A DNA stretch of 64,000 nucleotides from contig JBKBKN010000010.1 of the NCBI GenBank assembly GCA_046294625.1, forward strand, positions 54,442 through 118,441. The letters run 5' to 3'. The position numbers and the translations under genes were made by a program. Of this stretch, positions 34,424 to 43,706 are shown piece by piece; the stretch's first letter is position 1; each line of letters opens with the position of its first letter. The notes beneath the pieces were generated by a model. It searched no databases. It worked only from the letters and a program-made list of their open reading frames with translations, and was not told the origin of the DNA. The DNA comes from JBKBKN01 sp046294625 (lineage in GTDB: Bacteria; Bacteroidota; Bacteroidia; M30B66).

Positions 34424-35032
34424 TTAATTTTTGCAGTTGCAGGATGGGCTGAAGTATATGAAAGTTTTAGGGAGTACTTTCACAATCTCCTCTCTTTGGT
34501 CATCAGTGATGATGGTAGCACGCAAATCGAGATATTTCAGATTCTTTAGCTTATAAAAATCATCCGGCACATCGGTGATTCCATTTCCCCAAGCCTGAAT
34601 GAACTCTAGCGTATTGACATTAGAAAGTGCAGTATTAAGAGAGTCTATTCGATTCTTACCAATATTGAGATAACGAAGTTTTTGCATTTTGCCCATTCCG
34701 TTTGGCAATGCAGTTATGTGATTTCGCTCCAGATTTAAATATGTTAGATTCTCAAGTCGGTAGATTGAATCAGGAAGTTCGGTGATTCGATTTCCGGTTA
34801 AATCAAGTTCTACAAGATTTTTAAACTGAAAAATTTCTTTTGGGAATTGTCTGAATTTGTTTCTTCTGAGCTTGAGTCTTTCCACATCATCAGGATTTTT
34901 TAGCGCCTCCTGGAGGTTGTTGTAGATTTTGCCACTATGCCCATAGACCGGTTGAGCTACCAGTTCAGCATTAAAAATAGTGCTGAAGCCTATGCAGCAA
35001 AACAGAATAAATATGTTCACCGTTTTGATCAA
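34424..35032 (-). CDS. Exported leucine-rich-repeat protein
   Basis: This 202-residue protein has a signal peptide and about five to six leucine-rich repeats (about 65-185) with the pattern NLVELDLTGNRITELPDSIY, NLTYLNLERNHITALP and LRYLNIGKNRIDSLN. The start is TTG at 35030-35032, overlapping the ribF stop as TTGA; a GTG five codons later is also possible. LRRs serve protein binding; the partner is unknown. The overlap suggests coupled translation with ribF. The C-terminus has CNCKN. Confidence 0.78.
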   Translation of the reverse strand: MIKTVNIFILFCCIGFSTIFNAELVAQPVYGHSGKIYNNLQEALKNPDDVERLKLRRNKFRQFPKEIFQFKNLVELDLTGNRITELPDSIYRLENLTYLNLERNHITALPNGMGKMQKLRYLNIGKNRIDSLNTALSNVNTLEFIQAWGNGITDVPDDFYKLKNLKYLDLRATIITDDQREEIVKVLPKTFIYFSPSCNCKN

Positions 35033-35958
35033 AGCCCGAAAATTGTTTCAACAGTACGTTTATCTGAGTGCAATTGTTCTGCCAATTTATGCACACTGTC
35101 AAACTTCAGTTCGTCTCGTACTCTTTCAATGAAAAGGATACACAGCAGTTTATCATATATATCCTGATTGAATTGCAGCATGTGCACTTCAGCTTTTAAC
35201 TGCTTATCATTATCTACTGTGGGCCTGTAGCCGATATTCATCATCCCCAAATACGTTTGTTGGTCAACCAAGGCCTTTACAGCGTAAACTCCAGTATTAG
35301 GAATTAATTTCTCCGAATCGGTGAATTCGAGATTGGCTGTTGGGAATCCAATGGTTCGACCAAGTTTTCGTCCTTCAATCACTTTGGCTTGCAGACTGTA
35401 AGGATAGGTAAGGTATTCAGCTGCTTTGGCTACATCGCCAACTTTAAGAGCGTTGCGGATCTTGGTGGAGCTTACCACTACATCGTCAATATCCTGCGCA
35501 GAAATTTCTTCAACCACATAATCAAACTCCATACTTTTTTCAATCAAATCGCGGAGCGACCCGGTTCTTCCTTTCCCAAAATGATGATCGTAGCCAATCA
35601 CAAGCCCTTTGGTTTTAAGACCTTTCACTAAAATTTTTTCAATGTAATCCTGTGCTGAAGTATTGGCAAATGCTTCGTCAAACTTTTGTATAAATACCGC
35701 GTCTATGCCAAGTTCATCGAACAGCTTAAGTTTTTCTTCTGTGTTGGTGAGCAAAGTAATGCCCATATCGGGCTGAAGCACTTTTCTTGGGTGCGGATCA
35801 AAGGTCATTACAAGACTCTGCGCATTTTGTTCTTCAGCTAGTTGTTTCACACGAGACAATATTTTTCGATGCCCTGCATGCACACCATCGAAAGTTCCAA
35901 TGGTAACAACATGTCTGCTCTCCGCAGGAATTTCTGTTATATGCCTGTATATTTTCAA
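35029..35958 (-). CDS. ribF: Bifunctional riboflavin kinase / FAD synthetase
   Basis: This enzyme makes FMN from riboflavin and then FAD. With a TTG start at 35956-35958 (MKIYRHITEIPAE) it has 309 residues; an upstream TTG at 35979 would add seven residues that homologues I recall lack. The N-terminal FAD-synthetase domain shows VTIGTFDGVHAGHRKIL and GYDHHFGKGRTGS. The C-terminal riboflavin-kinase domain shows KLGRTIGFPTANLEF and VYAVKALVD. No FMN riboswitch was seen upstream. It overlaps the LRR gene by 4 bases. Confidence 0.93.
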   Translation of the reverse strand: MKIYRHITEIPAESRHVVTIGTFDGVHAGHRKILSRVKQLAEEQNAQSLVMTFDPHPRKVLQPDMGITLLTNTEEKLKLFDELGIDAVFIQKFDEAFANTSAQDYIEKILVKGLKTKGLVIGYDHHFGKGRTGSLRDLIEKSMEFDYVVEEISAQDIDDVVVSSTKIRNALKVGDVAKAAEYLTYPYSLQAKVIEGRKLGRTIGFPTANLEFTDSEKLIPNTGVYAVKALVDQQTYLGMMNIGYRPTVDNDKQLKAEVHMLQFNQDIYDKLLCILFIERVRDELKFDSVHKLAEQLHSDKRTVETIFGL

Positions 35959-36054
35959 AGCCTTAGATTTGCGAAACAAATAAAATTAAATTGTCAATGC
36001 TTAATTGAAGGGATGCTGTGATTAGATTAAGTCTGTTTTGTGAATAAGTAAAGT

Positions 36055-37299
36055 TTATCGGCAAAAGTCTGAAACAGCCACAATGGCAGGCACAAAGTCT
36101 AGCATAGCGCTTTGATTCAAATCCTGACAAGCTAATATTCGCAATGAGGAGAGTATGTGTGCCAGTCCACGGTTATACAATGCCGGAGCATAGTCTTGAA
36201 CTTCTCTCAGTGCATCGGAGAAATCGCGAATAGCTTCCTTTTTTTCATTGAAGTATAAATGAATGATTCCCTTATTATTGAGCGACTCTTTGCGGTATTC
36301 TCCTAATTGCCAACTACGCTCAAAATCATCGAATGCTCCTTGAAATGCGTTGATACCGTATCGTGCCAGGCCGCGATAAAAAAAGATATATCCTATGTTA
36401 GATTTGATTCGAATCGCCTTGTCAAACTCGGAGACTGCATCGGCAAAACGTTCACGGCTCAACTGGATGATCCCAGCATTATAGGCGGCTTCCCACAGGT
36501 CAGGGTTAATTTGTTCGGCAGATTGAAAATCGCGAAGAGCGCCACTCAAATCTCCGAGCACAAGTCTTGAAATACCTCTATTGAAAAATGTTTCTCCACA
36601 ATAGGGATTGAACTCCAGTGATTTATTGAACTCATCTATGGAGTAGGCAAAATTGCCTTGTTTCATCTGAATAAGGCCACGGATTTCGAAAGCTTTGGCA
36701 CTTTTATCGCCCGGTCTGATAAATTGATTGACATCGTTAAGTGCTAAATCAAAATTTTCTGCCATCAAATAGCGCAATGCTCTCTGCAAAACAGCAGTGG
36801 TATCTTTTTTATTTTTTTTGATATGCGAGCTCAATGACTCTACATTGGCATTTCTAAGAAATACAGCTATTTCCGATGAATCACTCTCTGCGATTACAAT
36901 TGGATAGCGCGTATCATAAATCAAAGCTTCGGAATAGTCGCCTTTCGCACTTCCGCGATCCAACACCAACATAGCCTGAATTGCCCTCTCATCGTAAAAC
37001 TTTTCAATTTTAGGATTCATAAGCAATGCCTTCAACCTGTCTTCTTCTGCTTCGCGAAGTCTTGCAAGCTTTGTGTAAACGATGCTCCGTTTGTAGTAGG
37101 CATCGGCTAAATTAGGATCAACTCTTATGGCTGTGGTATATTCCAATACTGCTCCTTCCCAATCGTTAATACGCATTTTGTTATCGCCCAGTTGAACATG
37201 CTGCATACCCGGACTCAGATCAAGCAATTGTGCCATTAACACATGCAGTGAATTGAGGCTAATGAAGAGCAGGATCAATATTTTGGTCAAGGCTGGCAT
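36055..37299 (-). CDS. Exported TPR-repeat protein
   Basis: This 414-residue protein has a signal peptide (MPALTKILILLFISLNSL...MAQ) and about ten tetratricopeptide repeats, for example NDWEGAVLEYTTAIRVDPNL, GNFAYSIDEFNKSLEFNP and ALRDFQSAEQINPDLWEAAYN. It is similar in build to the TPR protein at 24448-25500 but not a close copy. Partners are unknown. It begins 12 bases after the NtrC-like regulator stop, so the two are in one transcription unit. Confidence 0.85.
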   Translation of the reverse strand: MPALTKILILLFISLNSLHVLMAQLLDLSPGMQHVQLGDNKMRINDWEGAVLEYTTAIRVDPNLADAYYKRSIVYTKLARLREAEEDRLKALLMNPKIEKFYDERAIQAMLVLDRGSAKGDYSEALIYDTRYPIVIAESDSSEIAVFLRNANVESLSSHIKKNKKDTTAVLQRALRYLMAENFDLALNDVNQFIRPGDKSAKAFEIRGLIQMKQGNFAYSIDEFNKSLEFNPYCGETFFNRGISRLVLGDLSGALRDFQSAEQINPDLWEAAYNAGIIQLSRERFADAVSEFDKAIRIKSNIGYIFFYRGLARYGINAFQGAFDDFERSWQLGEYRKESLNNKGIIHLYFNEKKEAIRDFSDALREVQDYAPALYNRGLAHILSSLRILACQDLNQSAMLDFVPAIVAVSDFCR

Positions 37300-37311
37300 G
37301 GTTGAAATTGG

Positions 37312-38481
37312 CTATAATTTTTTGTTTGGCTTTGCGTAAATTTCTACATCTTCTGCTTTGATTATTTTATCGCTTAGAATCACTAACCTTTCAATAACGT
37401 TTCTGAATTCGCGGATATTGCCTGTCCAGTTGATGCCTTTGAGCAGTTCAATGGCTTGGTTTTCAATACCCTTAACCGGAATGCCGTAGTCGTTACACAC
37501 CAAATCGAGAAAATGTTTAGCAAGCAAAGGGATGTCATCAATACGCTCGTTTAATGAAGGAACTTGAATGATAATCACACTCAGTCGGTGATATAAATCT
37601 TCACGAAAATTTCCCTTCTCGATTTCTTCACGTAGGTTTTTATTGGTGGCGGCTATGATGCGCACATCCACACTGATTTCTTTTTCTCCGCCTACACGAG
37701 TGATTTTATTTTCCTGCAGTGCACGCAGCACTTTAGCCTGAGCACTTAGACTCATGTCGCCAATTTCATCCAGAAAAAGTGTACCACCATCGGCTAGTTC
37801 AAATTGACCTTTTCTTTGCTTTACTGCCGATGTAAATGCCCCTTTCTCGTGCCCGAAAAGTTCACTTTCAATGAGTTCGGAAGGAATAGCAGCACAATTC
37901 ACTTCTACCAAAGGCATTTGGCTGCGGTTGCTTTTTGCATGAATCCAGCGCGCTACCAATTCCTTGCCGGTACCATTGGGGCCGGTAATCAATACTCGTG
38001 CATCGGTAGGAGCAACTCGTTCAATAATTTCTTTCACCTTGGCAATGGCAGGCGCTTCACCTATCATGTCTAAAGTTTTTCCTACTTTTTTCTTGAGCAC
38101 TTTGGTTTCTTGTACCAGATTAGATTTGTCTAAAGCATTTCTAACGGTGATCAGCGTGCGGTTGAGGTCGAGTGGTTTGGCTATAAAGTCAAATGCGCCT
38201 TTTTTGATAGCATCCACAGCATTGTCGATGGTAGCATGTCCTGAAATCATCACCACCTGACAGTCCATGCCCGAAGCAATAACTTTATCGAGCAATTCAT
38301 TACCATCCATTTTGGGCATTTTGATGTCGCACAACACGATGTCATAATTGCTTTTTTGCAGCATATCCCAGCCTTCCGCACCATCGGCAGCAAGATCTAC
38401 CTGATATTTTTCATATTCGAGCACTTCTTTCAGTGTGCTTCTGATTGCACGCTCATCATCGATGATCAGAATTTTTGCCAT
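37312..38481 (-). CDS. NtrC-like response regulator lacking an HTH domain
   Basis: This 389-residue protein has a receiver domain (1-120; phospho-acceptor D52 in CDIKMPKMDG, conserved lysine K102) and an AAA+ domain (about 140-375) with Walker A GPNGTGKE (167-174), Walker B TLFLDEIGD and the sigma-54-contact loop as GAFTSA (214-219) instead of GAFTGA. The C-terminus ends right after the AAA+ lid (DVEIYAKPNKKL), so the Fis-type DNA-binding domain of standard activators is absent. It may act through protein partners or as a DNA-independent activator. It is 11 bases from the Ppx gene upstream and no kinase gene is adjacent. Confidence 0.88.
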   Translation of the reverse strand: MAKILIIDDERAIRSTLKEVLEYEKYQVDLAADGAEGWDMLQKSNYDIVLCDIKMPKMDGNELLDKVIASGMDCQVVMISGHATIDNAVDAIKKGAFDFIAKPLDLNRTLITVRNALDKSNLVQETKVLKKKVGKTLDMIGEAPAIAKVKEIIERVAPTDARVLITGPNGTGKELVARWIHAKSNRSQMPLVEVNCAAIPSELIESELFGHEKGAFTSAVKQRKGQFELADGGTLFLDEIGDMSLSAQAKVLRALQENKITRVGGEKEISVDVRIIAATNKNLREEIEKGNFREDLYHRLSVIIIQVPSLNERIDDIPLLAKHFLDLVCNDYGIPVKGIENQAIELLKGINWTGNIREFRNVIERLVILSDKIIKAEDVEIYAKPNKKL

Positions 38482-38492
38482 ACAGATTTTGC

Positions 38493-39434
38493 TTATTCTT
38501 TATTAAATTCTTTTCTCAAATATTCATACATCACACCTTCCTTAAGCGAATAGGTGCTGAGTCGCATGTTTTTTAAGCTTAGTTTTTTGAAAACAAATCG
38601 AATCATAATTACCGCCACCACAATCATCTCTACTCGCATGGCTGCTAATCCTTTCATCTTGAATCGTTTTTCGATTGTTGATTCCAATATCATTCGGTAG
38701 ATCAATTCAAAATGATTGATGTCAAAATGGTACTCCGTTTTAACCATAGGGTTTTCTTCGGTGTTGAACTTGTAATAAATCATTTCGGCCAAGGAGTCGA
38801 AGCTTCCGGAAGAGCCTATCATGGTTTTCACTGGGAAAAGTTCTACCGCACTCCACAGTAAATCGAGTTGCTGATCGAGATAGGCCTTGAGTCTTTTTAC
38901 TTCTGCCTTAGTAATTGGGTCTGAAGGATTGATTTCCTCCAGCAGTCTTGCCGCTCCAAGGTCGAAACTGTGTTTCCAATATATTTTTTCCTTATCGGCA
39001 ATGATAAATTCTGTGCTTCCACCACCAATATCCATAATCAGACTTCGTTCATCGCCAATGTCTAATGCTTTTTGCACTCCATAATAAATTAGCTCGGCTT
39101 CGCGATTACCGGATATTACTTCTATGTCGATTCCTGTTTCTGCTTTTGCCTTTTGTACAAAATCTCGTCCATTTGTTGCGCTTCGGATAGCCGATGTGGC
39201 AAATGCCATCACCTTGTTTACCTGATGGCGGTCAAGTTTTTCTTTCAAACTCTTCAAGGCTTTCAGTCCACGCATAAAGGGAGAGTGGGAAATGATATCA
39301 TTATTGATGCCACCTTCACCTAACTTTACAGGAATTTTTTCCTTGTAGATCAGTTTGGTTTCATCAGATGAAATCACATCCACAATCATCATCTTAAATG
39401 TGTTTGTGCCTATATCAATAATTGCAAGTCTCAA
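38493..39434 (-). CDS. Ppx/GppA-family phosphatase (exopolyphosphatase-like)
   Basis: This protein of about 313 residues has the actin-like ASKHA fold: LRLAIIDIGTNTFKMMIVDV at the N-terminus, AFATSAIRSATNGRDFV, LIMDIGGGSTEFI and MIGSSGSFDSLAEM. Such enzymes cleave polyphosphate or pppGpp; which one is not decidable here, and at this length it is the short, catalytic-domain type. The start was set at TTG 39432-39434, where family proteins begin. A GTG start at 39500 would add a 22-residue odd extension. Followed by the regulator 11 bases on. Confidence 0.88.
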   Translation of the reverse strand: MRLAIIDIGTNTFKMMIVDVISSDETKLIYKEKIPVKLGEGGINNDIISHSPFMRGLKALKSLKEKLDRHQVNKVMAFATSAIRSATNGRDFVQKAKAETGIDIEVISGNREAELIYYGVQKALDIGDERSLIMDIGGGSTEFIIADKEKIYWKHSFDLGAARLLEEINPSDPITKAEVKRLKAYLDQQLDLLWSAVELFPVKTMIGSSGSFDSLAEMIYYKFNTEENPMVKTEYHFDINHFELIYRMILESTIEKRFKMKGLAAMRVEMIVVAVIMIRFVFKKLSLKNMRLSTYSLKEGVMYEYLRKEFNKE

Positions 39435-39683
39435 TGCTTTGTTTTCGTTTTGATGAGCACAAAGTAATAAAGAATGAGCCCAAATCGCACATTTCAGCAC
39501 ATAAGTGGTTTGATATAGAGTTAAAAAGCTGATTGTCTATTGTTTAGGTTTTTGCTCATGAAAGTGGAAATACAGCAATGACAACGATCTATGTTTTTTA
39601 GCCAATGCATTTATAAGACTTCGATAAGATGTTACCGAGCTTTCTAATGATTTCAGTTTGGTTTTGAAATGGGCAATTGAGCG

Positions 39684-41900
39684 TTAAACGCCTGTGAACC
39701 AATACACCAATTTAAATACCACTGCACGATTTTTCTTTTTCAAATCCGTGGCATCGTAATTATCGCTGTATACAATAAATAAATCTGACATGGGTTTAAA
39801 TCGCCATTGCAATCGGCTAAACACATTCACATTATCAGCCTGGGTATTGTATTGAACGATGGTGTTAAAGAAAATGCTTCTTGAAAGCGATAAATCAAAT
39901 TGCGGCCCAATTAGGTTCAAATTGGTGTTGGCATAAGGAGCTGGAAGTTCAACTTCATCTCTGGTAAAAGTAAGAGAGATGATGCCATAAGGTTGAGCAC
40001 GATAAGACAAAGATACATTGTAGCTTTGTTTGTGTCCATTGTAAAAAGTACCAAAGTCAATTCCGGCCGTGTAGCGAAATTTGGGTCGAAGATCAGACTC
40101 ATAAGCTGCTCTGAAATTCCTGAATTGATAAACATCGGCCGGCAGTGGCACAGCACCAGTGTAGGTAATGTCTATAGGGAAAAATGTTCGCACATAATTT
40201 TGATTGACAGAAGCGCTCAGTCGGCTCGTATTATTGAAAATGGTGCTGTGCGAAAAGGAATAAACCGCATCAGTAGTTTGGAAAGTAGAGTCGGCATACC
40301 ATGATGAATAAACGGAATGAGTCATTCGGTTAATTTTTCCACCGGGAAATATATGCCAAGCTACGCGTGGTTCCAGGCGCCAAAATGCAAGTTTATTTAT
40401 CTCATTGGTCAGGGAGTTGAACTGATCTTGACGCGGCACAAAACCTACATCGGCACGGTAGTTTCGGCCAACGTACTCGTGATTCCACATGATATCCAAA
40501 TTGGGGATGCTGAAATTGAGATAAGAAGCATGCGCAAAATCATCGCCCTTGAGTCCGGGCGTAAACGATTTGTGTGCAAAAAGAATTCCAGTCCATTTGT
40601 TGTCCAAACTGGCCAGTTTATAGTCGAATCCCAACACTCGATTATAGTCGGTCGGATTTAAACTGCCTTGGCTTACACCTTGTCGGTTTACAAAGATGCC
40701 CCCAAAGTAGGAACGACCTTTCATCTGATGCTGAAAAGCAGCCACACTAAAGTTTTGTGCCTGATAACCCAAACGACTTTCATTTCCGGTTTGCATGTTC
40801 ATGGCGCCAATCCGCCAGTTTCGGTTGATTTTTCCGCTCAGACGTGCGCCATAAAGAATCGGTACGCGCTCTCCATTGAAAAGCCCAATTTGTCGTGAAA
40901 AGAATGGGCGGATAGTAGAAAATCCAAAATTGGCAAACAAATCGCTGTTTTCGAGAAAAAACTGTCTCCGTTCCGGGAAGTAAAGATTGAATCGGGTGAG
41001 GTTGGTTATTTGACGATCCACATCGGCCTGCGAAAAATCAGGGTTGAAGGTGAGATCCAAATTGAGCGAAGAAGTAACACCTACTTTCACATCTGAACCA
41101 ATGTTAACGCGGCTATCTGTGGGAGTGGCTGCTTGAAAATTTTGGTTCATTTCCAACGAAGTGTATGGAATCAATACCATATTGATGCCCGATTTTTGTG
41201 GAGGTTCATCCCATTTCAGCTGACCAGTAAATGCCATGGTGGTGGCGCTAAAGTTTCGCGGCACAAAATTCCAGGTGGATACTTCGTTGCGCATTAAGTC
41301 CGTTCGCAGAAAATTTACACCCCATGATTTGATTTTAGGGTTAAATCGCAGTGTTTTAAAGGGAATTGACATTTCCAGTTGCCATCCAAAATCAGTCTCT
41401 TTGGTGGCAGAAAACCATTTGTTGTCCCAATCATAAGAAACGCCCCAATTTCCGCCATTGGCAATCAAACCTTCCTGCTGAACATTATAGGGGCTCACAC
41501 TAAAATTAAATCCGTTGATTTTATCATCAAAAGGGTCGATAATCAGGGTAAAATTATCGTTGAAACCACTATTAAAATCTCTTTTTAGACTGGAAATGAT
41601 AAATGGCCCATCCATGCTTCTGAAGCAACGTGCGGCCAAATAAATATTTCTTTCGTCATAAGTCATCATCACTTCGGTTTGGCTCACAGCAAGCGAAGAG
41701 TCGAAAGGGAAATGTTGAATAAAATCTTTAGCTACGAAAGTATGTTGCCAAGCAGCATCGTCAAGCTCTCCGTCTATGATCACAGACTCCTGAGCCCTTC
41801 GGATCTCAAGTGATTTATTGATATTTTTAAAATTTTGTTGAGCCAGCAATCCCGATCCCCCGATCATTAACAGCGTGGCCAAAATTCCGCCTTTCCCCAT
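39684..41900 (-). CDS. DUF5916 outer-membrane protein with N-terminal CBM9-like domain
   Basis: This 738-residue exported protein has a signal peptide (MGKGGILATLLMIGGSGLLAQ). Residues about 30-230 resemble a carbohydrate-binding family 9 domain (IIDGELDDAAWQH, FTLIIDPFDDKINGFNFSVSP, SIPFKTLRF). The rest is DUF5916: NLTRFNLYFPERRQFFLENS, followed by long alternating beta-strands that suggest an outer-membrane barrel, ending FKLVYWFTG. Function unknown; the CBM9-like part may bind glycans. It is 7 bases after the HTTM-like gene. Confidence 0.88.
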   Translation of the reverse strand: MGKGGILATLLMIGGSGLLAQQNFKNINKSLEIRRAQESVIIDGELDDAAWQHTFVAKDFIQHFPFDSSLAVSQTEVMMTYDERNIYLAARCFRSMDGPFIISSLKRDFNSGFNDNFTLIIDPFDDKINGFNFSVSPYNVQQEGLIANGGNWGVSYDWDNKWFSATKETDFGWQLEMSIPFKTLRFNPKIKSWGVNFLRTDLMRNEVSTWNFVPRNFSATTMAFTGQLKWDEPPQKSGINMVLIPYTSLEMNQNFQAATPTDSRVNIGSDVKVGVTSSLNLDLTFNPDFSQADVDRQITNLTRFNLYFPERRQFFLENSDLFANFGFSTIRPFFSRQIGLFNGERVPILYGARLSGKINRNWRIGAMNMQTGNESRLGYQAQNFSVAAFQHQMKGRSYFGGIFVNRQGVSQGSLNPTDYNRVLGFDYKLASLDNKWTGILFAHKSFTPGLKGDDFAHASYLNFSIPNLDIMWNHEYVGRNYRADVGFVPRQDQFNSLTNEINKLAFWRLEPRVAWHIFPGGKINRMTHSVYSSWYADSTFQTTDAVYSFSHSTIFNNTSRLSASVNQNYVRTFFPIDITYTGAVPLPADVYQFRNFRAAYESDLRPKFRYTAGIDFGTFYNGHKQSYNVSLSYRAQPYGIISLTFTRDEVELPAPYANTNLNLIGPQFDLSLSRSIFFNTIVQYNTQADNVNVFSRLQWRFKPMSDLFIVYSDNYDATDLKKKNRAVVFKLVYWFTGV

Positions 41901-41907
41901 CCGGCAA

Positions 41908-43032
41908 TTAAAACTCTTGTTCAGGATTATTGTAATCGTATATGGAAATTCTTACAGAGCATTGCTCCTTTTGCTGAAACTGACAGAAATAATCATCTAA
42001 AGCGAGAAATACCCTTCTTTCGGCATAAGGTGGTACTTTTAAAGCATACAATGACCAATAAAATACATCGAAATAGTTTTTGTTTTCATCGATTTTAAAG
42101 GTGTATTGTTTAAGCACTTCCGGAAGGTTTTCGGCTATTTCATCATCAAAATATACTTTGCAATAAAGTCCTTTTCCGCTAAATTCTTTGTAAGAAAGCC
42201 CGTCGTCATATAACCCGACCAGATTAAAAGAAGGAAGAATTATAAAAATAACCAGTGCAAATGCGTAAAATGGTGATTTACCCGGATTAAAGATTTTTTT
42301 GAAATTGAACTCACTTTCATAAAAGGCGAAAAACAAATGACATATCAGCACAAGGTAATATGGCAATTGAATTTTGTTCCAGTTATGACCCAACGGGCTT
42401 AAACTCAGAAATAAGATGCCTAATATACCAATACCAATCCACATTGAAGCTCTTCTTGTTTGGGCAAAAAGTAATCCAACTCCGGCAAAAATCTGAAGGA
42501 ATGGAAAAAGGTAGCCTATGTAATTGAAATAACTGATGGCTGCCTGTGGAAGAAATTTTCGAGTGAATGGCTCAAATAACCAAGGAAAAACATTGGTGAA
42601 ATAAATATGGTTAATGTTTTGAATCCCACTCCAAACCATGTAGGCAACCAAGGATAATCGAACGACATTGAGCAGTTTTTCCGGCTCTTTTTTTAGAAAT
42701 ACATATGTTATTACAATAAAAAAGTAATACATATTAAAGTTTTGCCAGCGCATTTGATCTGCCATGAGTAATAAGCCAAATAGAACGGCCAGTCCAATGA
42801 GTAGTGGTTTATTGTCGTAATAGATAAGAAGCAAGAGCGGCAAAACAATCATTCCGCAAAACAAAATATAATCAATTGGGTAAGGTAGTGGGATAAATTT
42901 TCCGGTGATAGGAATAAGTGGAAAATTTCGCTCGGTCATCCAAAGCTCAGTGCTGATTAATAGCGCAGTAAGGATACCAGCCATAACAATTCTAAAGATC
43001 CAGATAATTCGCTTTTCGCTGAGAATTTGCAT
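41908..43032 (-). CDS. HTTM/DoxX-like multi-pass membrane protein
   Basis: This 374-residue protein has about eight hydrophobic helices in the first 270 residues and a soluble C-terminal domain (about 285-374) with four cysteines (GLYCKVYFD, DDYFCQFQQKEQCSV). The helical part, with MRWQNFNMYYFFIVITY and ISYFNYIGYLFPFLQ, recalls vitamin-K-carboxylase-like HTTM or DoxX/MauE-type proteins, but the match is not strong. It is located in the inner membrane and likely co-transcribed with the DUF5916 gene. No specific reaction can be assigned. Confidence 0.65.
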   Translation of the reverse strand: MQILSEKRIIWIFRIVMAGILTALLISTELWMTERNFPLIPITGKFIPLPYPIDYILFCGMIVLPLLLLIYYDNKPLLIGLAVLFGLLLMADQMRWQNFNMYYFFIVITYVFLKKEPEKLLNVVRLSLVAYMVWSGIQNINHIYFTNVFPWLFEPFTRKFLPQAAISYFNYIGYLFPFLQIFAGVGLLFAQTRRASMWIGIGILGILFLSLSPLGHNWNKIQLPYYLVLICHLFFAFYESEFNFKKIFNPGKSPFYAFALVIFIILPSFNLVGLYDDGLSYKEFSGKGLYCKVYFDDEIAENLPEVLKQYTFKIDENKNYFDVFYWSLYALKVPPYAERRVFLALDDYFCQFQQKEQCSVRISIYDYNNPEQEF

Positions 43033-43090
43033 ATGATAATTTTGGCAAATGTAAATGTTTTGTTAACTGTAGATAATCTACCTAGCGATG

Positions 43091-43543
43091 CTAAGGATTT
43101 GATTTTTTGATGAAATCCTTTACGATGAATGCATCAGGGAAGCGACTGCTGATATCTTTCTGAATTTTTCGCGCTTCTAATCTGGTGCGGCAATCACCCA
43201 CCCGAATTTTAAAATTAGGTTGCTGATATTGCAAATGAGCAGGTATGTCAGGAAAGGCTGATTCGAAAGCATCTTTCACTTCCATGGCGCGCATGCGGGC
43301 ATTGTTGCCGGAGTCATTGTAAATCTGCACTCTAAACCCTTCTACTCCTGGAGATGTGGCATTATGGATAATATACTGCGTAATCACTTCATCTATCGAA
43401 TTGTCTTTAATGATAATGACAACTCCGTTTGTATCAGCTCTTTTTTCCGTAACGTTTGAAGTGTCTTCGGGTTGGGCCACTATATTCGAAGTCAGCAACA
43501 TAATAGCCAATGTCAGATGCAAATATTTTTGAATCAGTTTCAA
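43091..43543 (-). CDS. Exported SPOR-like protein
   Basis: This protein of about 150 residues has a signal peptide when started at TTG 43541-43543 (MKLIQKYLHLTLAIMLLT...VAQ). A longer reading from 43585 would put an exact -7 promoter box (43561-43568) inside the gene. The C-terminal part (about 70-150) has the SPOR-like fold: GFRVQIYNDSGNNARMRAMEV and FKIRVGDCRTRLEARKIQKDI. SPOR domains bind denuded peptidoglycan glycan strands. The role is probably at the cell wall. Confidence 0.75.
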   Translation of the reverse strand: MKLIQKYLHLTLAIMLLTSNIVAQPEDTSNVTEKRADTNGVVIIIKDNSIDEVITQYIIHNATSPGVEGFRVQIYNDSGNNARMRAMEVKDAFESAFPDIPAHLQYQQPNFKIRVGDCRTRLEARKIQKDISSRFPDAFIVKDFIKKSNP

Positions 43544-43560
43544 ATGGATATGTTTTGATA

Positions 43561-43568
43561 CAAAGGTA
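43561..43568 (-). promoter_or_regulatory. Candidate -7 box of the SPOR-like gene
   Basis: TACCTTTG on the minus strand is an exact TAnnTTTG match ending 17 bases before the TTG start at 43543. A TTTG 14 bases further upstream is too close to be a standard -33 element. Confidence 0.45.
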
Positions 43569-43649
43569 ATGTGAAATCTAATCAAATAGTAAACTAATCA
43601 ACACGATTTCTAAGCAATTGTGGATCTCGGTATTCAGTCTGTCAAGCAC

Positions 43650-43680
43650 AAAAAAAGCATCTGCTTTCTCAAGCAGATGC
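43650..43680 (-). terminator. Intrinsic terminator of the M43 metalloprotease gene
   Basis: GCATCTGCTT-4-base loop-AAGCAGATGC (43657-43666 and 43671-43680) is followed on the minus strand by a seven-base T-run. It is placed 27 bases beyond the protease stop. Confidence 0.9.
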
Positions 43681-43706
43681 CTTTTCATCAAAACAAAAAC
43701 AAAAAT

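Noticed and set aside
24448..37299. TPR proteins at 24448-25500 and 36055-37299 as a recent duplication
   Set aside because: They share only the generic repeat pattern; lengths, repeat sequences and neighbours differ.
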